Position numbers and translations under genes: made by a program | The notes under the pieces: generated by a model | The model's input: the letters and a program-made list of their open reading frames with translations, nothing else | Told to the model about the DNA's origin: nothing | Databases searched by the model: none | Part shown: positions 8,248 to 16,600 of the stretch, one piece after another | Numbering within the stretch: the stretch's first letter is position 1 | Layout: each line of letters begins with the position of its first letter | Source: Methylobacterium gnaphalii | GTDB lineage: Bacteria > Pseudomonadota > Alphaproteobacteria > Rhizobiales > Beijerinckiaceae | NCBI RefSeq assembly: GCF_007992215.1 | Contig: NZ_BJZV01000028.1 | Coordinates: forward strand, 1-49,296 | Direction of reading: 5' to 3' | Length of the DNA stretch: 49,296 nucleotides

Positions 8248-9558
8248 TCACGCGCTGCTGGTCGGTCTTCCCGTCTTGGGGCTACTCGCAGGAGCGGGCT
8301 TTTGTGGGCCGCGGCGTCGGCTCATCCAAGGCGGCAGGATGAACCGCTCGGTGTTGTAGGGTTCCGGCGCGATCATCGAGAGCGGTTTCCGGTGATCGTG
8401 GATCTGATAGAAGATGTGCGGCATGCCGAGCGACGGGTCGTGGGTCACGACCGGGTATGGAACGGCGGCCTGCCAGTCGGGATGATAGCGGATCGTGCCG
8501 TGCACGCTCCTATAGATCATGCCCTTGAGTGCCTTTGCGACCTTGCGGTTCTGTTCGAAATCGCCGGGCGGCCCAGATCCCCCGGCCATGGCGGCGGCTA
8601 CGGCGTAGTGGTGCATGTTGCTGTACGATTGGCATCCGATCGTCGCGCTGGCGCCCTCACCGAAGCGGGCATTGTAGCGAGCCTCGAAGCTCTTCCCGAC
8701 CTCGTCGCGCAAGAGGCCAATGACGGAGGAGACGATGATGCCGACGCTCGATTCCTGGGCAATGTCGGCGAAGGTGCGGTGCATCGCGCCGTATTGCAGG
8801 TAGACGAGGCAGTCGATCGGGTTCTCCATGAACTGCCGCTGGAAATAAGCGAGATCTGCCGCGTAGAAATGCGTGTTGGCAACGACAGCCGGATTTGTTG
8901 CGCGAACCTCTTCGATGACCTCGCGCCACTGCGTCGTCGGCGTCTGCACGATCCTCGGGCCGAAGCAGAGGCGCCAGCCGTAATCGGCTGCTGCGGCCGC
9001 CATCGATTGGGCAATGACGATGCTGTACGGCTTCGACCCGGCGATGATGGCCAGCCGGTCTGAACTCGGCGTCCATTGCCCGGTATCGCGCAGCCAGGAG
9101 AGGAACTTGATGAAGCCCGGCCCGTACCAATAATCCGCCGGGTCGGCCATGAAACACCCGAAGTAGCGCTCCGGATCGCTCATCACGGTGTCGTGGTGCT
9201 GCAGCAGCGTGTTGGCGTGGACGTAAATTATCCCCGCATCGGCGATCGGCTCGTATTCGGAATTCTGCGGACCAATGTTGTAGCCGCAGACAATCGCATG
9301 GACCTGATGCTTCTCGATCAGCATGCGTGCCGCGGCTACGACCTCTTCGGCCGTCTGCCGGCAGGTATCGGCGAAGATCGGCCGGAACCTGCGACCGAGC
9401 AAGCCGCCTTGGGCGTTCAGTTCCTCGACCGCGAGGATCATCCCATTGCGGAACTCTGCGCCGTCGGCGGCGGAGGGCCCTGTCAGCGGGATCATGCTCC
9501 CGATCGGAATCGGCGGCAGTTCGACGGACACTCGCTTAAACCTACCTTGATTATTCAT
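8248..9558 (-). CDS. AmiC/UrtA-like amide-binding protein without a signal peptide
   Basis: Protein of 436 residues with the periplasmic-binding-protein fold of the AmiC/UrtA class (IPIGSMIPLTGPSAADG, then GGLLGRRFRPIFADT). No hydrophobic leader is present before the first strand, so it should stay in the cytoplasm. The P. aeruginosa amide receptor AmiC is also a cytoplasmic member of this fold. Its start overlaps the stop of the hybrid kinase gene by ATGA, so it is translationally coupled to a two-component system rather than to permeases. The likely role is ligand sensor for short-chain amides, modulating the kinase. The C-terminal tail after about residue 410 is low-complexity and rich in Pro, Ser and Arg. 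Family is fairly sure; ligand and partner are inferred. Confidence 0.75.
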   Translation of the reverse strand: MNNQGRFKRVSVELPPIPIGSMIPLTGPSAADGAEFRNGMILAVEELNAQGGLLGRRFRPIFADTCRQTAEEVVAAARMLIEKHQVHAIVCGYNIGPQNSEYEPIADAGIIYVHANTLLQHHDTVMSDPERYFGCFMADPADYWYGPGFIKFLSWLRDTGQWTPSSDRLAIIAGSKPYSIVIAQSMAAAAADYGWRLCFGPRIVQTPTTQWREVIEEVRATNPAVVANTHFYAADLAYFQRQFMENPIDCLVYLQYGAMHRTFADIAQESSVGIIVSSVIGLLRDEVGKSFEARYNARFGEGASATIGCQSYSNMHHYAVAAAMAGGSGPPGDFEQNRKVAKALKGMIYRSVHGTIRYHPDWQAAVPYPVVTHDPSLGMPHIFYQIHDHRKPLSMIAPEPYNTERFILPPWMSRRRGPQKPAPASSPKTGRPTSSA

Positions 9559-11102
9559 TCCGGCCGGCGCACTTGCCCCGGCTCGAACAGGAGATTGTGC
9601 ATCAAGACGCGCAGACGCGGCGGGCTCGCCGGCTTGATCAGGACCGGCAGACCCGCCTCGCGGATACCCTGGAGAACCTTAGGCTCGGCATCGGCGGTGA
9701 CGATGAAGGCGGGCGTCTCCGCGCCAAACGCCTTTCGCAACTCGCGCACCACGTCGACGCCGGTCCGGCTGGTCAGGTTGTAGTCGGCCACGATCAGGCG
9801 GACCTGCGTTCCGGAGCGCGCCAGTCGCAAGGCCTCTTCCTCGTTGGCGGCGGCGTGAACCTCGATGCCCCATCGTTGAAGGAGCTGCGTCATGCTCCGG
9901 CGCAGGATGTCGTCATCTTCCACGAGCAGAACCGGAATCCCGACAAACTCACCGGCGACGGTCTCGCTGATCTCAGCGTCCCCGCCTTCACTGTGCCAGA
10001 TGTTGCCGAACGGGACCGTCACGGAAAAGATCGAGCCGCGCTTCGGCCAGGATCTCAACCTCACGGGAAGTTCGAGCAGATCGGCGAGCCGTTTGACGAT
10101 GTTCAGGCCGAGGCCAAGCCCGTTCTTCTCGCTGCGCCGCTCGTCTGTGACACGATAGAACTCATCGAAGACACGCTCGTGATCCGCGTCTTTAATGCCG
10201 CGACCGGTATCGACGACCTCGATGCGCAGGAATTTTCCCTCCTTGCGGCAGCCGATCAAGACCCCTCCGACCTCGGTGAATCGGATGGCGTTGGCGACGA
10301 AGTTGCTCAGGATACGCTCAAGCAAAGCCCGATCGGTGGCAATCGTGTCGCGCGGAGTGACGAAGCGCAGCCGCAGGCCTTTCGCCTCAGCCTGGTGCCG
10401 GAACTGGATGTCGAGCCGCTCGAAAAGTTGGGAGAGCTGGAAACTCGTAATGCGCGGCTTGATCCGACCCGCATCGAGCTGCCCGATCTGGAGGAGCGCG
10501 CCGAGCAGGTCCTCCATGATCAGCGCCGCCACGCTCATCGCGTGCAACATTTCGGCGCGCGCATCCTGGTCGGTTTCGCGGAGGCAACTGTAGATAAGAA
10601 TCTTGAGAGAGGCGAGCGGCTGGCGCAGATCGTGGTTGGCAGCTCTCAGGAAGCGCGACTTCGCCTCGTCGGTCGCCTCCGCGGCTTCCTTCGCCTCGCG
10701 CAGAGCCTGCTCGTTGCGCTTCATCGCGGTGACGTCGGAGTAAGTCGCCGATAGGCCGCCGTCGCGCGTCGGACGCTGCGTCACGTTCATGACGAGGCCG
10801 GCGGCGAGGATGTAGTCGGCCGACTTCTCGAGCCCGAAATTCGCGATTTCCTCCCGAACCCAGAGATCCGGATCTGCAAGCACGACTTCCCGGGAATGGG
10901 CGAGGCGACCTACAAAATCGTCGAAGAGTTCGCCTGCCGTCGGTGTGACGCCAAGCGTGCGCCGTAGGGTTTCGTTGGCATAGGCGAGGCGGCGATCGGA
11001 GCGCCAGATCGCGATTCCGCTCGGCAGCGCATCCAGTCCCGCCAGAACCGTCGGATCTAGGGCAGGCCGGATTTCCGCTGTGAGATCTGGCTCGTCAGCC
11101 AC
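9555..11102 (-). CDS. Hybrid sensor histidine kinase with C-terminal receiver domain
   Basis: Cytoplasmic kinase of 515 residues with no transmembrane segment. From the N-terminus it has a PAS-like sensor region (about 20-125), a short coiled linker, a HisKA domain with the phosphorylation site in NHDLRQPL (His157), and a HATPase domain with N, G1 and G2 boxes (NFVANAIRFTE, DTGRGI, GLGLGLNIVKRL). A receiver domain (VLLVEDDD, with the phospho-acceptor in ADYNL) forms the last 130 residues. The GTG at 11102 is chosen because it overlaps the upstream regulator stop by eight bases. The lack of membrane anchors means the signal must be intracellular, and the overlapping AmiC-like protein is the obvious candidate input. 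Confidence 0.87.
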   Translation of the reverse strand: MADEPDLTAEIRPALDPTVLAGLDALPSGIAIWRSDRRLAYANETLRRTLGVTPTAGELFDDFVGRLAHSREVVLADPDLWVREEIANFGLEKSADYILAAGLVMNVTQRPTRDGGLSATYSDVTAMKRNEQALREAKEAAEATDEAKSRFLRAANHDLRQPLASLKILIYSCLRETDQDARAEMLHAMSVAALIMEDLLGALLQIGQLDAGRIKPRITSFQLSQLFERLDIQFRHQAEAKGLRLRFVTPRDTIATDRALLERILSNFVANAIRFTEVGGVLIGCRKEGKFLRIEVVDTGRGIKDADHERVFDEFYRVTDERRSEKNGLGLGLNIVKRLADLLELPVRLRSWPKRGSIFSVTVPFGNIWHSEGGDAEISETVAGEFVGIPVLLVEDDDILRRSMTQLLQRWGIEVHAAANEEEALRLARSGTQVRLIVADYNLTSRTGVDVVRELRKAFGAETPAFIVTADAEPKVLQGIREAGLPVLIKPASPPRLRVLMHNLLFEPGQVRRPE

Positions 11103-11784
11103 GTTCCGTCGCCGCCAGCGGGCCGAAATACTTGATCGCATAATGCACGGCTTCGGCACGATCGCGCATGTTCAAGCTCTTCATGACGTTGCCGAGGTGG
11201 ACACGGACCGTATGGCTGCTGAGATCGAGTTCCGATGCGATCCGCTTCACGGAGTAGCCCTGGCCCAGCAACAGGAGGATGTCCCTCTGACGCTCCGTCA
11301 GCACGCCGACGTCGCGTTCGGCTGCCGCCCCTTCGTTCAGATGCTGGCCGTTCTGCAGCGGCACGGACGGTGCGACGGCACCGCCCGACCGCTCGATGAT
11401 GCGACGAGGAAATGAAACCTCGCCCTCCAGCACGCGTTCGAGCGCGCGCTCGATCTCCTGACCGCCGGATGATTTCGGGATGTAGCCGATCACCCCATGT
11501 CCGAGCGATCGCATGACGTGGTCGACGTCTTCGTGAACCGAGATTACGACGACTGGAACGTCGGGAAAAGAGGCGCGAAGACGACGAAGGCCGTCGAAAT
11601 CCGAGAAACCGGGCATGACGAGATCGACGAGCATCAAGTCGACATCGGGATGACCTTCGAGGATTGCTTGAGCCTCGTCGAACGTCTCCGCCTCAAACAA
11701 ATCGAGAGATTGCCGCAAGCCTCGCAATACTTGCTTGAGGGATTCTCGCACGACCCAGTGATCGTCGGCGATGAGGATCTTCAT
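11095..11784 (-). CDS. NarL/LuxR-family response regulator
   Basis: DNA-binding response regulator of 229 residues. The N-terminal receiver has KILIADDHWVV at its start and the phospho-acceptor Asp in LMLVDLVMPG. The conserved lysine is in GYIPKSSGG. The C-terminal LuxR-type helix-turn-helix runs from LTERQRDIL to the end and contains SVKRIASELDLSSHTVRVHLGN. The ATG at 11784 coincides with the start of the receiver; an upstream frame adds 24 unconserved residues. It is first in the operon with the hybrid kinase and AmiC-like protein, and diverges from the dimethylformamidase operon, which is its most likely target. Confidence 0.88.
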   Translation of the reverse strand: MKILIADDHWVVRESLKQVLRGLRQSLDLFEAETFDEAQAILEGHPDVDLMLVDLVMPGFSDFDGLRRLRASFPDVPVVVISVHEDVDHVMRSLGHGVIGYIPKSSGGQEIERALERVLEGEVSFPRRIIERSGGAVAPSVPLQNGQHLNEGAAAERDVGVLTERQRDILLLLGQGYSVKRIASELDLSSHTVRVHLGNVMKSLNMRDRAEAVHYAIKYFGPLAATERG

Positions 11785-11947
11785 GCGAGCAGGACCGCCC
11801 CTGTCATGCGCTGCGCCCAATGTGACGACGGCACCTCCCCGGAACCGCCAATCCAACAGCCTTACCCGTCATGACGGTAAGCTGCCAAGGGGCGCTGAGC
11901 GCTATCCGGATGAATTGGGTCGCAATATGCGAGCCAGATTACCAATG

Positions 11948-11970
11948 CGTCTAGTCATATTTGTTAGACG
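11948..11970. promoter_or_regulatory. CGTCTA-N11-TAGACG inverted repeat
   Basis: CGTCTA at 11948-11953 and TAGACG at 11965-11970 form an inverted repeat with 11 bases between, on the side of the region nearer the response-regulator gene. The same hexamer recurs in direct orientation near the dimethylformamidase promoter. This suggests one regulator binds both, perhaps with autoregulation. Confidence 0.45.
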
Positions 11971-12184
11971 TATCGGCGTAGAGCAGGATCCTTGTTTTGC
12001 GCGCACCCGCGCCGACTGATCTCACCAAGAGAAAGCCGGATATAGGTGGCATCACCGCGTATCAGATCGGATCGAAGCCGTCGCAGGAAGCTCGGCCAAC
12101 CGGTCGATATCATGTCACGCAGCGAAGCTGCTCGCGCATCGAGCCTGCTGCACACATTCTAAGCATGATGTGCCGACAAATAGG

Positions 12185-12205
12185 TCTAGACGAAACATCT
12201 AGACG
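12185..12205 (+). promoter_or_regulatory. Tandem TCTAGACG repeat, candidate activator site
   Basis: TCTAGACG occurs at 12185-12192 and again at 12198-12205, 13 bases start to start. Each copy contains the palindrome TCTAGA. The second copy ends two bases before a -35-like TTGACG. That is the position expected for an activator contacting RNA polymerase, and the divergent NarL-type regulator is the natural candidate. Confidence 0.55.
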
Positions 12206-12207
12206 TA

Positions 12208-12237
12208 TTGACGCCCAATCGGAACGGAGCGTAGCTT
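12208..12237 (+). promoter_or_regulatory. Candidate sigma-70 promoter of the dimethylformamidase operon
   Basis: TTGACG (12208-12213) is followed after 18 bases by TAGCTT (12232-12237). The -35 matches consensus well and the -10 is weak, as expected of an activator-dependent promoter. It would give a leader of about 110 bases before the start at 12355. Confidence 0.45.
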
Positions 12238-12354
12238 TTACGTCGCAGAGATAAACAGAAGGAATCATCTCCTCTGCAAGCAACGGCCGCGCTTTGCCAA
12301 GTCGTCCGATGATTGCGCCTCGTATTGGGGGGCGCCTCAGCCAAGAGGATTGTA

Positions 12355-12795
12355 ATGGAACCGATTCCGAAGAAGGGCACCCCGGAGCGCCAGCGTCTGA
12401 TCGACGAGCACAAGGCGTGCATGGATTCCATGAAGGGGGTGGCCGGAAACTCTGTCCTGCTCTGCGAAACGCCCGGCGACACCACAGTAGTGACCGGTGG
12501 CGTGCACGCCGACCCTGTCCTCAAGCGGGTTCTGCTCCGCATGCGGGGCGAGAACCCGAAGGGCAAACTAATCGTGATCTGCACGAAGATCGATGCGGAA
12601 TGGCGGATCGGTCGGTTGTCGGGAATTCGGGGTGTTCCGCCCGAATTCGTCAACGACAAGATCTATACCGATGAGCAGGAGATTCAGCACGACATCTTCC
12701 TGATGCGTCTGGATGAACTCTCGGACAGCTACGGCTTTCCGGAAGATTTCCACGAAGGCTGGAAACGCAAGGACGACAACTGGCCGGTCACCTGA
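12355..12795 (+). CDS. dmfA1: N,N-dimethylformamidase small subunit
   Basis: Small subunit of 146 residues; the described Paracoccus/Alcaligenes small subunits are about 130. The C-terminal half follows the family pattern: WRIGRL, then GVPPEF, then a TDEQEIQHDIFLMRLDEL helix corresponding to the T-E-E-E-A-x-H-x-x-F-L-x-R-x-x-D segment of the Paracoccus chain. The N-terminal half is divergent. The ATG at 12355 follows AGAGGA; an upstream frame would add 14 residues without a ribosome site. It lies 107 bases before the large subunit on the same strand, the order known for dmfA1A2. The enzyme releases dimethylamine and formate from DMF. Identification depends partly on adjacency to the very clear large subunit. 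Confidence 0.85.
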   Translation: MEPIPKKGTPERQRLIDEHKACMDSMKGVAGNSVLLCETPGDTTVVTGGVHADPVLKRVLLRMRGENPKGKLIVICTKIDAEWRIGRLSGIRGVPPEFVNDKIYTDEQEIQHDIFLMRLDELSDSYGFPEDFHEGWKRKDDNWPVT

Positions 12796-12902
12796 TCCGC
12801 CGCCCGTCTTCACCTCCGCCACCTTAACCGAATTCGGCCGCGCTCAAGGCCGGCGAAGGCGCGCCCGCGAGGCAAGTCCGCGCTTCATCGAGGATTGGTC
12901 AG

Positions 12903-15335
12903 ATGAGTTACATGAGGTTGACCGGATACGCTGACAAATTCGGCGTCCATCCCGGTGATACGATCAAGTTCTACGTCAACTGCGATGGCCCGGCCGAGTA
13001 CAAGGTCGAAATCGTCCAGATCATCAATGGCGACACCAACCCACGTGGCCCAGGCTACATCGACAAGCCGATCGAGGCGTCGGTGAATGGCACCTACAAG
13101 GGCCGGAAGCAGATCATCCACGGTGGCTCGTACGGCTATGTGCCGGATGCCAAGGCCTTTCACGTCGAGAGCTTCACGCTCCAGTGCTGGATCTGGCCGA
13201 CTGCACCCAAGACCCACCCGCGCTACTGGAAGCACGGTGCCCAGGGCCTTGTTACCAAGTGGTCGGACGATTGCGGCTACGGCCTGTTCATCAACGAGGA
13301 TGGCTGCCTCGAGCTTCGCATCAACGAGCACCGGATCACCACTGGCGTCCCGATCCGCGATCACGCCTGGCACTTCTGTGCGGCCACCTTCGATGCCGAG
13401 ACCGGCGACGTCGTTCTCTATCACGAGGCGCAGGTCGTCTATGCGCTCGACCCGGAGATTGCGCCGGTCAAGACGAACCTGAAGCTCGCCATAGCTCATG
13501 CGCCGGTCCCCGTCGCCCTCGCGGCATATGTCGAAAAGCTGGCGCCGGACGATCCGCTTACGCAGTCTTCGAAGCCCGCCGGCGTGGTCTTCGCGGGCAA
13601 ATACAATGGCAAGATCGACAGCCCTCGCATCTGTAATCGTGCACTTTCGCGTGCCGAGATCGAGATGATGAAGGCCGGTGCCCAGCCGGGCCTGACCGAG
13701 CGCCGTAACTGCGGCCCGACAGGCAAGCTCTCCGAGTGCATCGTCGCCGCCTGGAACTTCTCCGTCGGCATCGACACGCTGTTCTGCAAGGACGAGGGTC
13801 CATACCGCTTCGACGCGACCCTGGTGAACTGCCCGAACCGGGCCATGACCGGCTACAACTGGTCGGGCCAGAATTTCGATTGGAAGCACGCTCCGCAGGA
13901 ATACGGCGCGATCAGCTTCCACGACGACGATGTCGACGACGCGCGCTGGGTGTCCGACTTCGAATGGACGGTGCCCGAGACCGGCGTGAAGAGTCGCTTC
14001 TACGGTGCCAAGTTGACCACCGCTGAGGGTGACGAGGACTTCATCCCGTTTTGGGTGGTCCCGCGCGTCGGCCAGGAGACGGCCAAGATCGCCGTCATGG
14101 TCCCGACCATCAGCTACATGGCCTATGCGAACGAACACGTGGCCTGCAACGCCGGTGGCGCAGAACTGTTCGTCTATCGCGTGCCGATCATGCAGGAGCA
14201 AAACATGTTCCTGTCTGAGCACCGCGAATACGGCGGCTCGATCTACGACACCCACACCGACGGCACCGGCATCTCGATCTCGTCGCGCCTGCGGCCGATC
14301 CTGTCGATCCGGCCGAAATACGATCACTTCCTCGCACAGGCGCCGTGGCAATACCCTGCCGATCTACACCTCATCTACTGGCTCGAGACGATGGGCTACG
14401 ATTATGATGTCTTCACTGACGAAGACATCACCTATGACGGGCTTGCTCGGATCGAGAATTACAACGTCATCATCACGGGCTCGCATCCGGAGCACAACTC
14501 CGGCGCACAGCTCGATGCGCTCCACAACTATACGCAGCGCGGCGGTCGCCTGATGTATATGGGCGCGGACGCCTGGTACTGGGTCCACTCCTACCACCCC
14601 GGCTATGCCGACAAGGGCCGCGGCGTCGTCACCGAGATGCGCCGCTGCGAATCCGGCATCCGGACCTGGCGGGCCGATCCCGGCGAGTACTATCACCAAG
14701 GCACCGGTGAACTCGGTGGCATGTGGCGCTTCCGCGGCCGCTACCTGCATTCCGTCGCGGGTGTTGGCATGTCCTCGGAAGGCTTCGACGTCTCGTCCTA
14801 CTTCTCGCGGACGCCGGACAGCCTCGACGAGCGAGTGGCCTGGGCCTTCGAGGGCATCGGCTACGATGAGAAGCTCGGCAATTTCGGTCTCGTCGGCGGC
14901 GGCGCTGCTGGCCTCGAGTTGGACATCGTCGACACCATGCTCGGCTCGCCGCCCCACACTCTGGCGGTGGCGACCTCGGCCGGCCGGCACACCGAAGCCT
15001 ACCTCCTCGTCATGGAGGATTTCGGCTTCAACCAGCAGGGTCTCGATGGCACCACGCATCCGCGTGTGCGGGGCGACATTGCCTTCCACGAGACCCCGAA
15101 CGGCGGTGGCTGCTTCGCCTTCTCGTCGATCGCGTTCTGCGGTTCGCTGCCCTGGAACAATTGCGACAACAACATCTCGCGGCTCGTGAAGAACGTGCTC
15201 GACCGCTTCTCTATGGACGGGCCGCTGCCCGCTCCACCGGCAGGCGCCATCAAGCATCGTGGCCGGGCGGATTACGATCCGAACCCGATCGAGCACCAGA
15301 GCCGTAGGGCCCGCGGCGAGCCTCTCCCGGCCTGA
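12903..15335 (+). CDS. dmfA2: N,N-dimethylformamidase large (catalytic) subunit
   Basis: Catalytic subunit of 810 residues; the Paracoccus chain is about 760. Residues about 1-35 form a small beta region. A lectin-like (LamG/concanavalin-type) domain covers about 60-300, and the C-terminal dimethylformamidase domain follows. The Paracoccus enzyme has a mononuclear iron held by two tyrosines and a glutamate (Y399, Y440, E521). Aligning by eye gives Tyr408 in ISYMAYANE, Tyr448 in GSIYDTH and Glu530 in TGSHPEH, with the nearby His528 also kept. The ligands therefore look intact. A tail of about 40 charged and Pro-rich residues extends past the usual C-terminus. A terminator-like hairpin follows. 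It is transcribed away from the sensor operon. Confidence 0.95.
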   Translation: MSYMRLTGYADKFGVHPGDTIKFYVNCDGPAEYKVEIVQIINGDTNPRGPGYIDKPIEASVNGTYKGRKQIIHGGSYGYVPDAKAFHVESFTLQCWIWPTAPKTHPRYWKHGAQGLVTKWSDDCGYGLFINEDGCLELRINEHRITTGVPIRDHAWHFCAATFDAETGDVVLYHEAQVVYALDPEIAPVKTNLKLAIAHAPVPVALAAYVEKLAPDDPLTQSSKPAGVVFAGKYNGKIDSPRICNRALSRAEIEMMKAGAQPGLTERRNCGPTGKLSECIVAAWNFSVGIDTLFCKDEGPYRFDATLVNCPNRAMTGYNWSGQNFDWKHAPQEYGAISFHDDDVDDARWVSDFEWTVPETGVKSRFYGAKLTTAEGDEDFIPFWVVPRVGQETAKIAVMVPTISYMAYANEHVACNAGGAELFVYRVPIMQEQNMFLSEHREYGGSIYDTHTDGTGISISSRLRPILSIRPKYDHFLAQAPWQYPADLHLIYWLETMGYDYDVFTDEDITYDGLARIENYNVIITGSHPEHNSGAQLDALHNYTQRGGRLMYMGADAWYWVHSYHPGYADKGRGVVTEMRRCESGIRTWRADPGEYYHQGTGELGGMWRFRGRYLHSVAGVGMSSEGFDVSSYFSRTPDSLDERVAWAFEGIGYDEKLGNFGLVGGGAAGLELDIVDTMLGSPPHTLAVATSAGRHTEAYLLVMEDFGFNQQGLDGTTHPRVRGDIAFHETPNGGGCFAFSSIAFCGSLPWNNCDNNISRLVKNVLDRFSMDGPLPAPPAGAIKHRGRADYDPNPIEHQSRRARGEPLPA

Positions 15336-15351
15336 CCCCCTCACGATCGAT

Positions 15352-15379
15352 CTCCGGACCCTCTTTGGAGGGCCCGGAG
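15352..15379 (+). terminator. Stem-loop after dimethylformamidase
   Basis: CTCCGGACCCTC (15352-15363) pairs with GAGGGCCCGGAG (15368-15379) with one mismatch and a 4-base loop. Flanking CTCAC and GTGAG sequences can extend the stem. There is no T-run, but its strength and its place 16 bases after the large-subunit stop suggest termination or mRNA 3' protection. Confidence 0.6.
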
Positions 15380-15468
15380 TGAGGACGAGGGGTGTGCAAG
15401 CCCCGCACGCCTCTCGTCCAATTCCATGCGCCAGCGATGTCCTCCGGATAGCTCCTCCAGGATCGCCG

Positions 15469-16596
15469 ATGTCTGTCAGATCATACCCCGCTGTCTCTCA
15501 CGCTATGCCCGCGGCAGGCTTCATCACGGATCGCCCCGATCTCGGCCACGCCGCGGATGGACGGGATCTCTCCGATGCTTCCTTCTTCGCCGAGGCGCTG
15601 GATCCTTTAGAGCCACGCTATCTTCCGCCGACGGCCTATCGCTCCCTCGCCTTCGCCAACCTCGAGGACGATGCTGTCTGGACACGCAACTGGGTGTGCA
15701 TCGGGACGCTGGAAGAAATCCCGAAGACGAACGACCTTCTGCCCTTCACGGTCGGGCATCACGGTGTCCACGTTCAGCGGCGCGCTGACGGCGGCCTCGT
15801 CGGACGGTTCAACAAGGCTCAGCATGGAGGTTGCCGAGCCGTACCGCTTCAATGCCAGACGGGCACCAAGACGCGGTGCTCCTTTACCGCCTGCGGCTAC
15901 AGCCGCGACGGCCTGCCCATCCCGGCCACGCCGGATGGCGGCCCGACACCCGCCATGCATCAGTATCTCGGTTTGCGACCGGAGCGGCTATTGCCGGTCG
16001 CGGTGCGAACCTCGGGCTCGATGATCTTCGTCAATCTGGACGTCGGCGCGACCTTCGAACCGATCCAAAACCTCGCCTTCGAGGACGAGACGTCCGGCCC
16101 CGTCGGCACGACCCAGACCTTTCGCCGTGATTATGCGGCCAACTGGAAACTGCTGCTGGGAGCGCTGGCAGCTGGCGAGGTCGCGTTGCCGACCAGCGAC
16201 AGCCTCTGGCTTACGACGAAGCTGAAGGATGGCACGGCGGCCGAGGCCCGGATCCTGTTTCCCAATCTGATTCTGTTTTCAGCGCGCGGCGAGACCTGCG
16301 CCGTCATCGTCCAGCCGACCGCTCTCGGCGAGACTCTGTGCCGGATCGCCCTGTTCGGAAACCGGACGCGCAGCGCGGTCGACTGGCTTGCCGAACTCGA
16401 TGCGCGTTCTCGTCGCGCGACCGAGCTGCAACGAGACATATCGGAGGCTTGGGACACGAGCGTGGCACCCCATCACACGCCTCCGAATGCGGCCGAGCGC
16501 TGGCTGTACAAGCGGCTCGCCGCCGCGGTCCGAGCACGGCCGCAGGTCGAGATAACCGAACCCCTCTACGCGACAGCTTTAGGCAGGAGACGCTAA
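15469..16596 (+). CDS. Rieske-oxygenase-like protein with both metal sites degenerate
   Basis: Protein of 375 residues that follows the layout of aromatic-ring-hydroxylating oxygenase alpha subunits: an N-terminal Rieske-like domain (about 60-175) and a C-terminal SRPBCC-like domain. The canonical Rieske ligands are mostly gone. The C-x-H part reads AQHGG, and the C-x2-H part reads CSFT. The domain instead has His119 and four cysteines (122, 129, 137, 142) spaced C-x6-C-x7-C-x4-C. The catalytic iron site after NWK reads GALAAGEVALPTSD, without the usual Glu/His/His set. It is therefore unlikely to be a standard oxygenase. It sits between dimethylformamidase and urease. The ATG at 15469 has AGGAT upstream; the start is uncertain. 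Function unknown. Confidence 0.6.
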   Translation: MSVRSYPAVSHAMPAAGFITDRPDLGHAADGRDLSDASFFAEALDPLEPRYLPPTAYRSLAFANLEDDAVWTRNWVCIGTLEEIPKTNDLLPFTVGHHGVHVQRRADGGLVGRFNKAQHGGCRAVPLQCQTGTKTRCSFTACGYSRDGLPIPATPDGGPTPAMHQYLGLRPERLLPVAVRTSGSMIFVNLDVGATFEPIQNLAFEDETSGPVGTTQTFRRDYAANWKLLLGALAAGEVALPTSDSLWLTTKLKDGTAAEARILFPNLILFSARGETCAVIVQPTALGETLCRIALFGNRTRSAVDWLAELDARSRRATELQRDISEAWDTSVAPHHTPPNAAERWLYKRLAAAVRARPQVEITEPLYATALGRRR

Positions 16597-16600
16597 TTCC

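Larger units (their letters stand above)
11785..12354. promoter_or_regulatory. Divergent control region between the regulator operon and dimethylformamidase
   Basis: This 570-base non-coding region lies between divergent operons. It carries two sets of a shared hexamer, TAGACG/CGTCTA, at 11948-11970 and 12185-12205, and a plausible sigma-70 promoter at 12208-12237 reading towards dimethylformamidase. Short open frames here show no conservation-like features and overlap these sites. Confidence 0.55.

Noticed and set aside
9573..10754. 393-codon plus-strand frame opposite the hybrid kinase
   Set aside because: Antisense to a clear kinase; no motif or ribosome site.
11997..12254. 85-codon plus-strand frame in the divergent dmf control region
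   Set aside because: It overlaps the repeat sites and the putative promoter, and has no recognisable sequence features.
15469..16596. Functional Rieske-type amine or amide oxygenase
   Set aside because: The Rieske and catalytic iron ligands are not conserved, so activity as a standard oxygenase is not supported.
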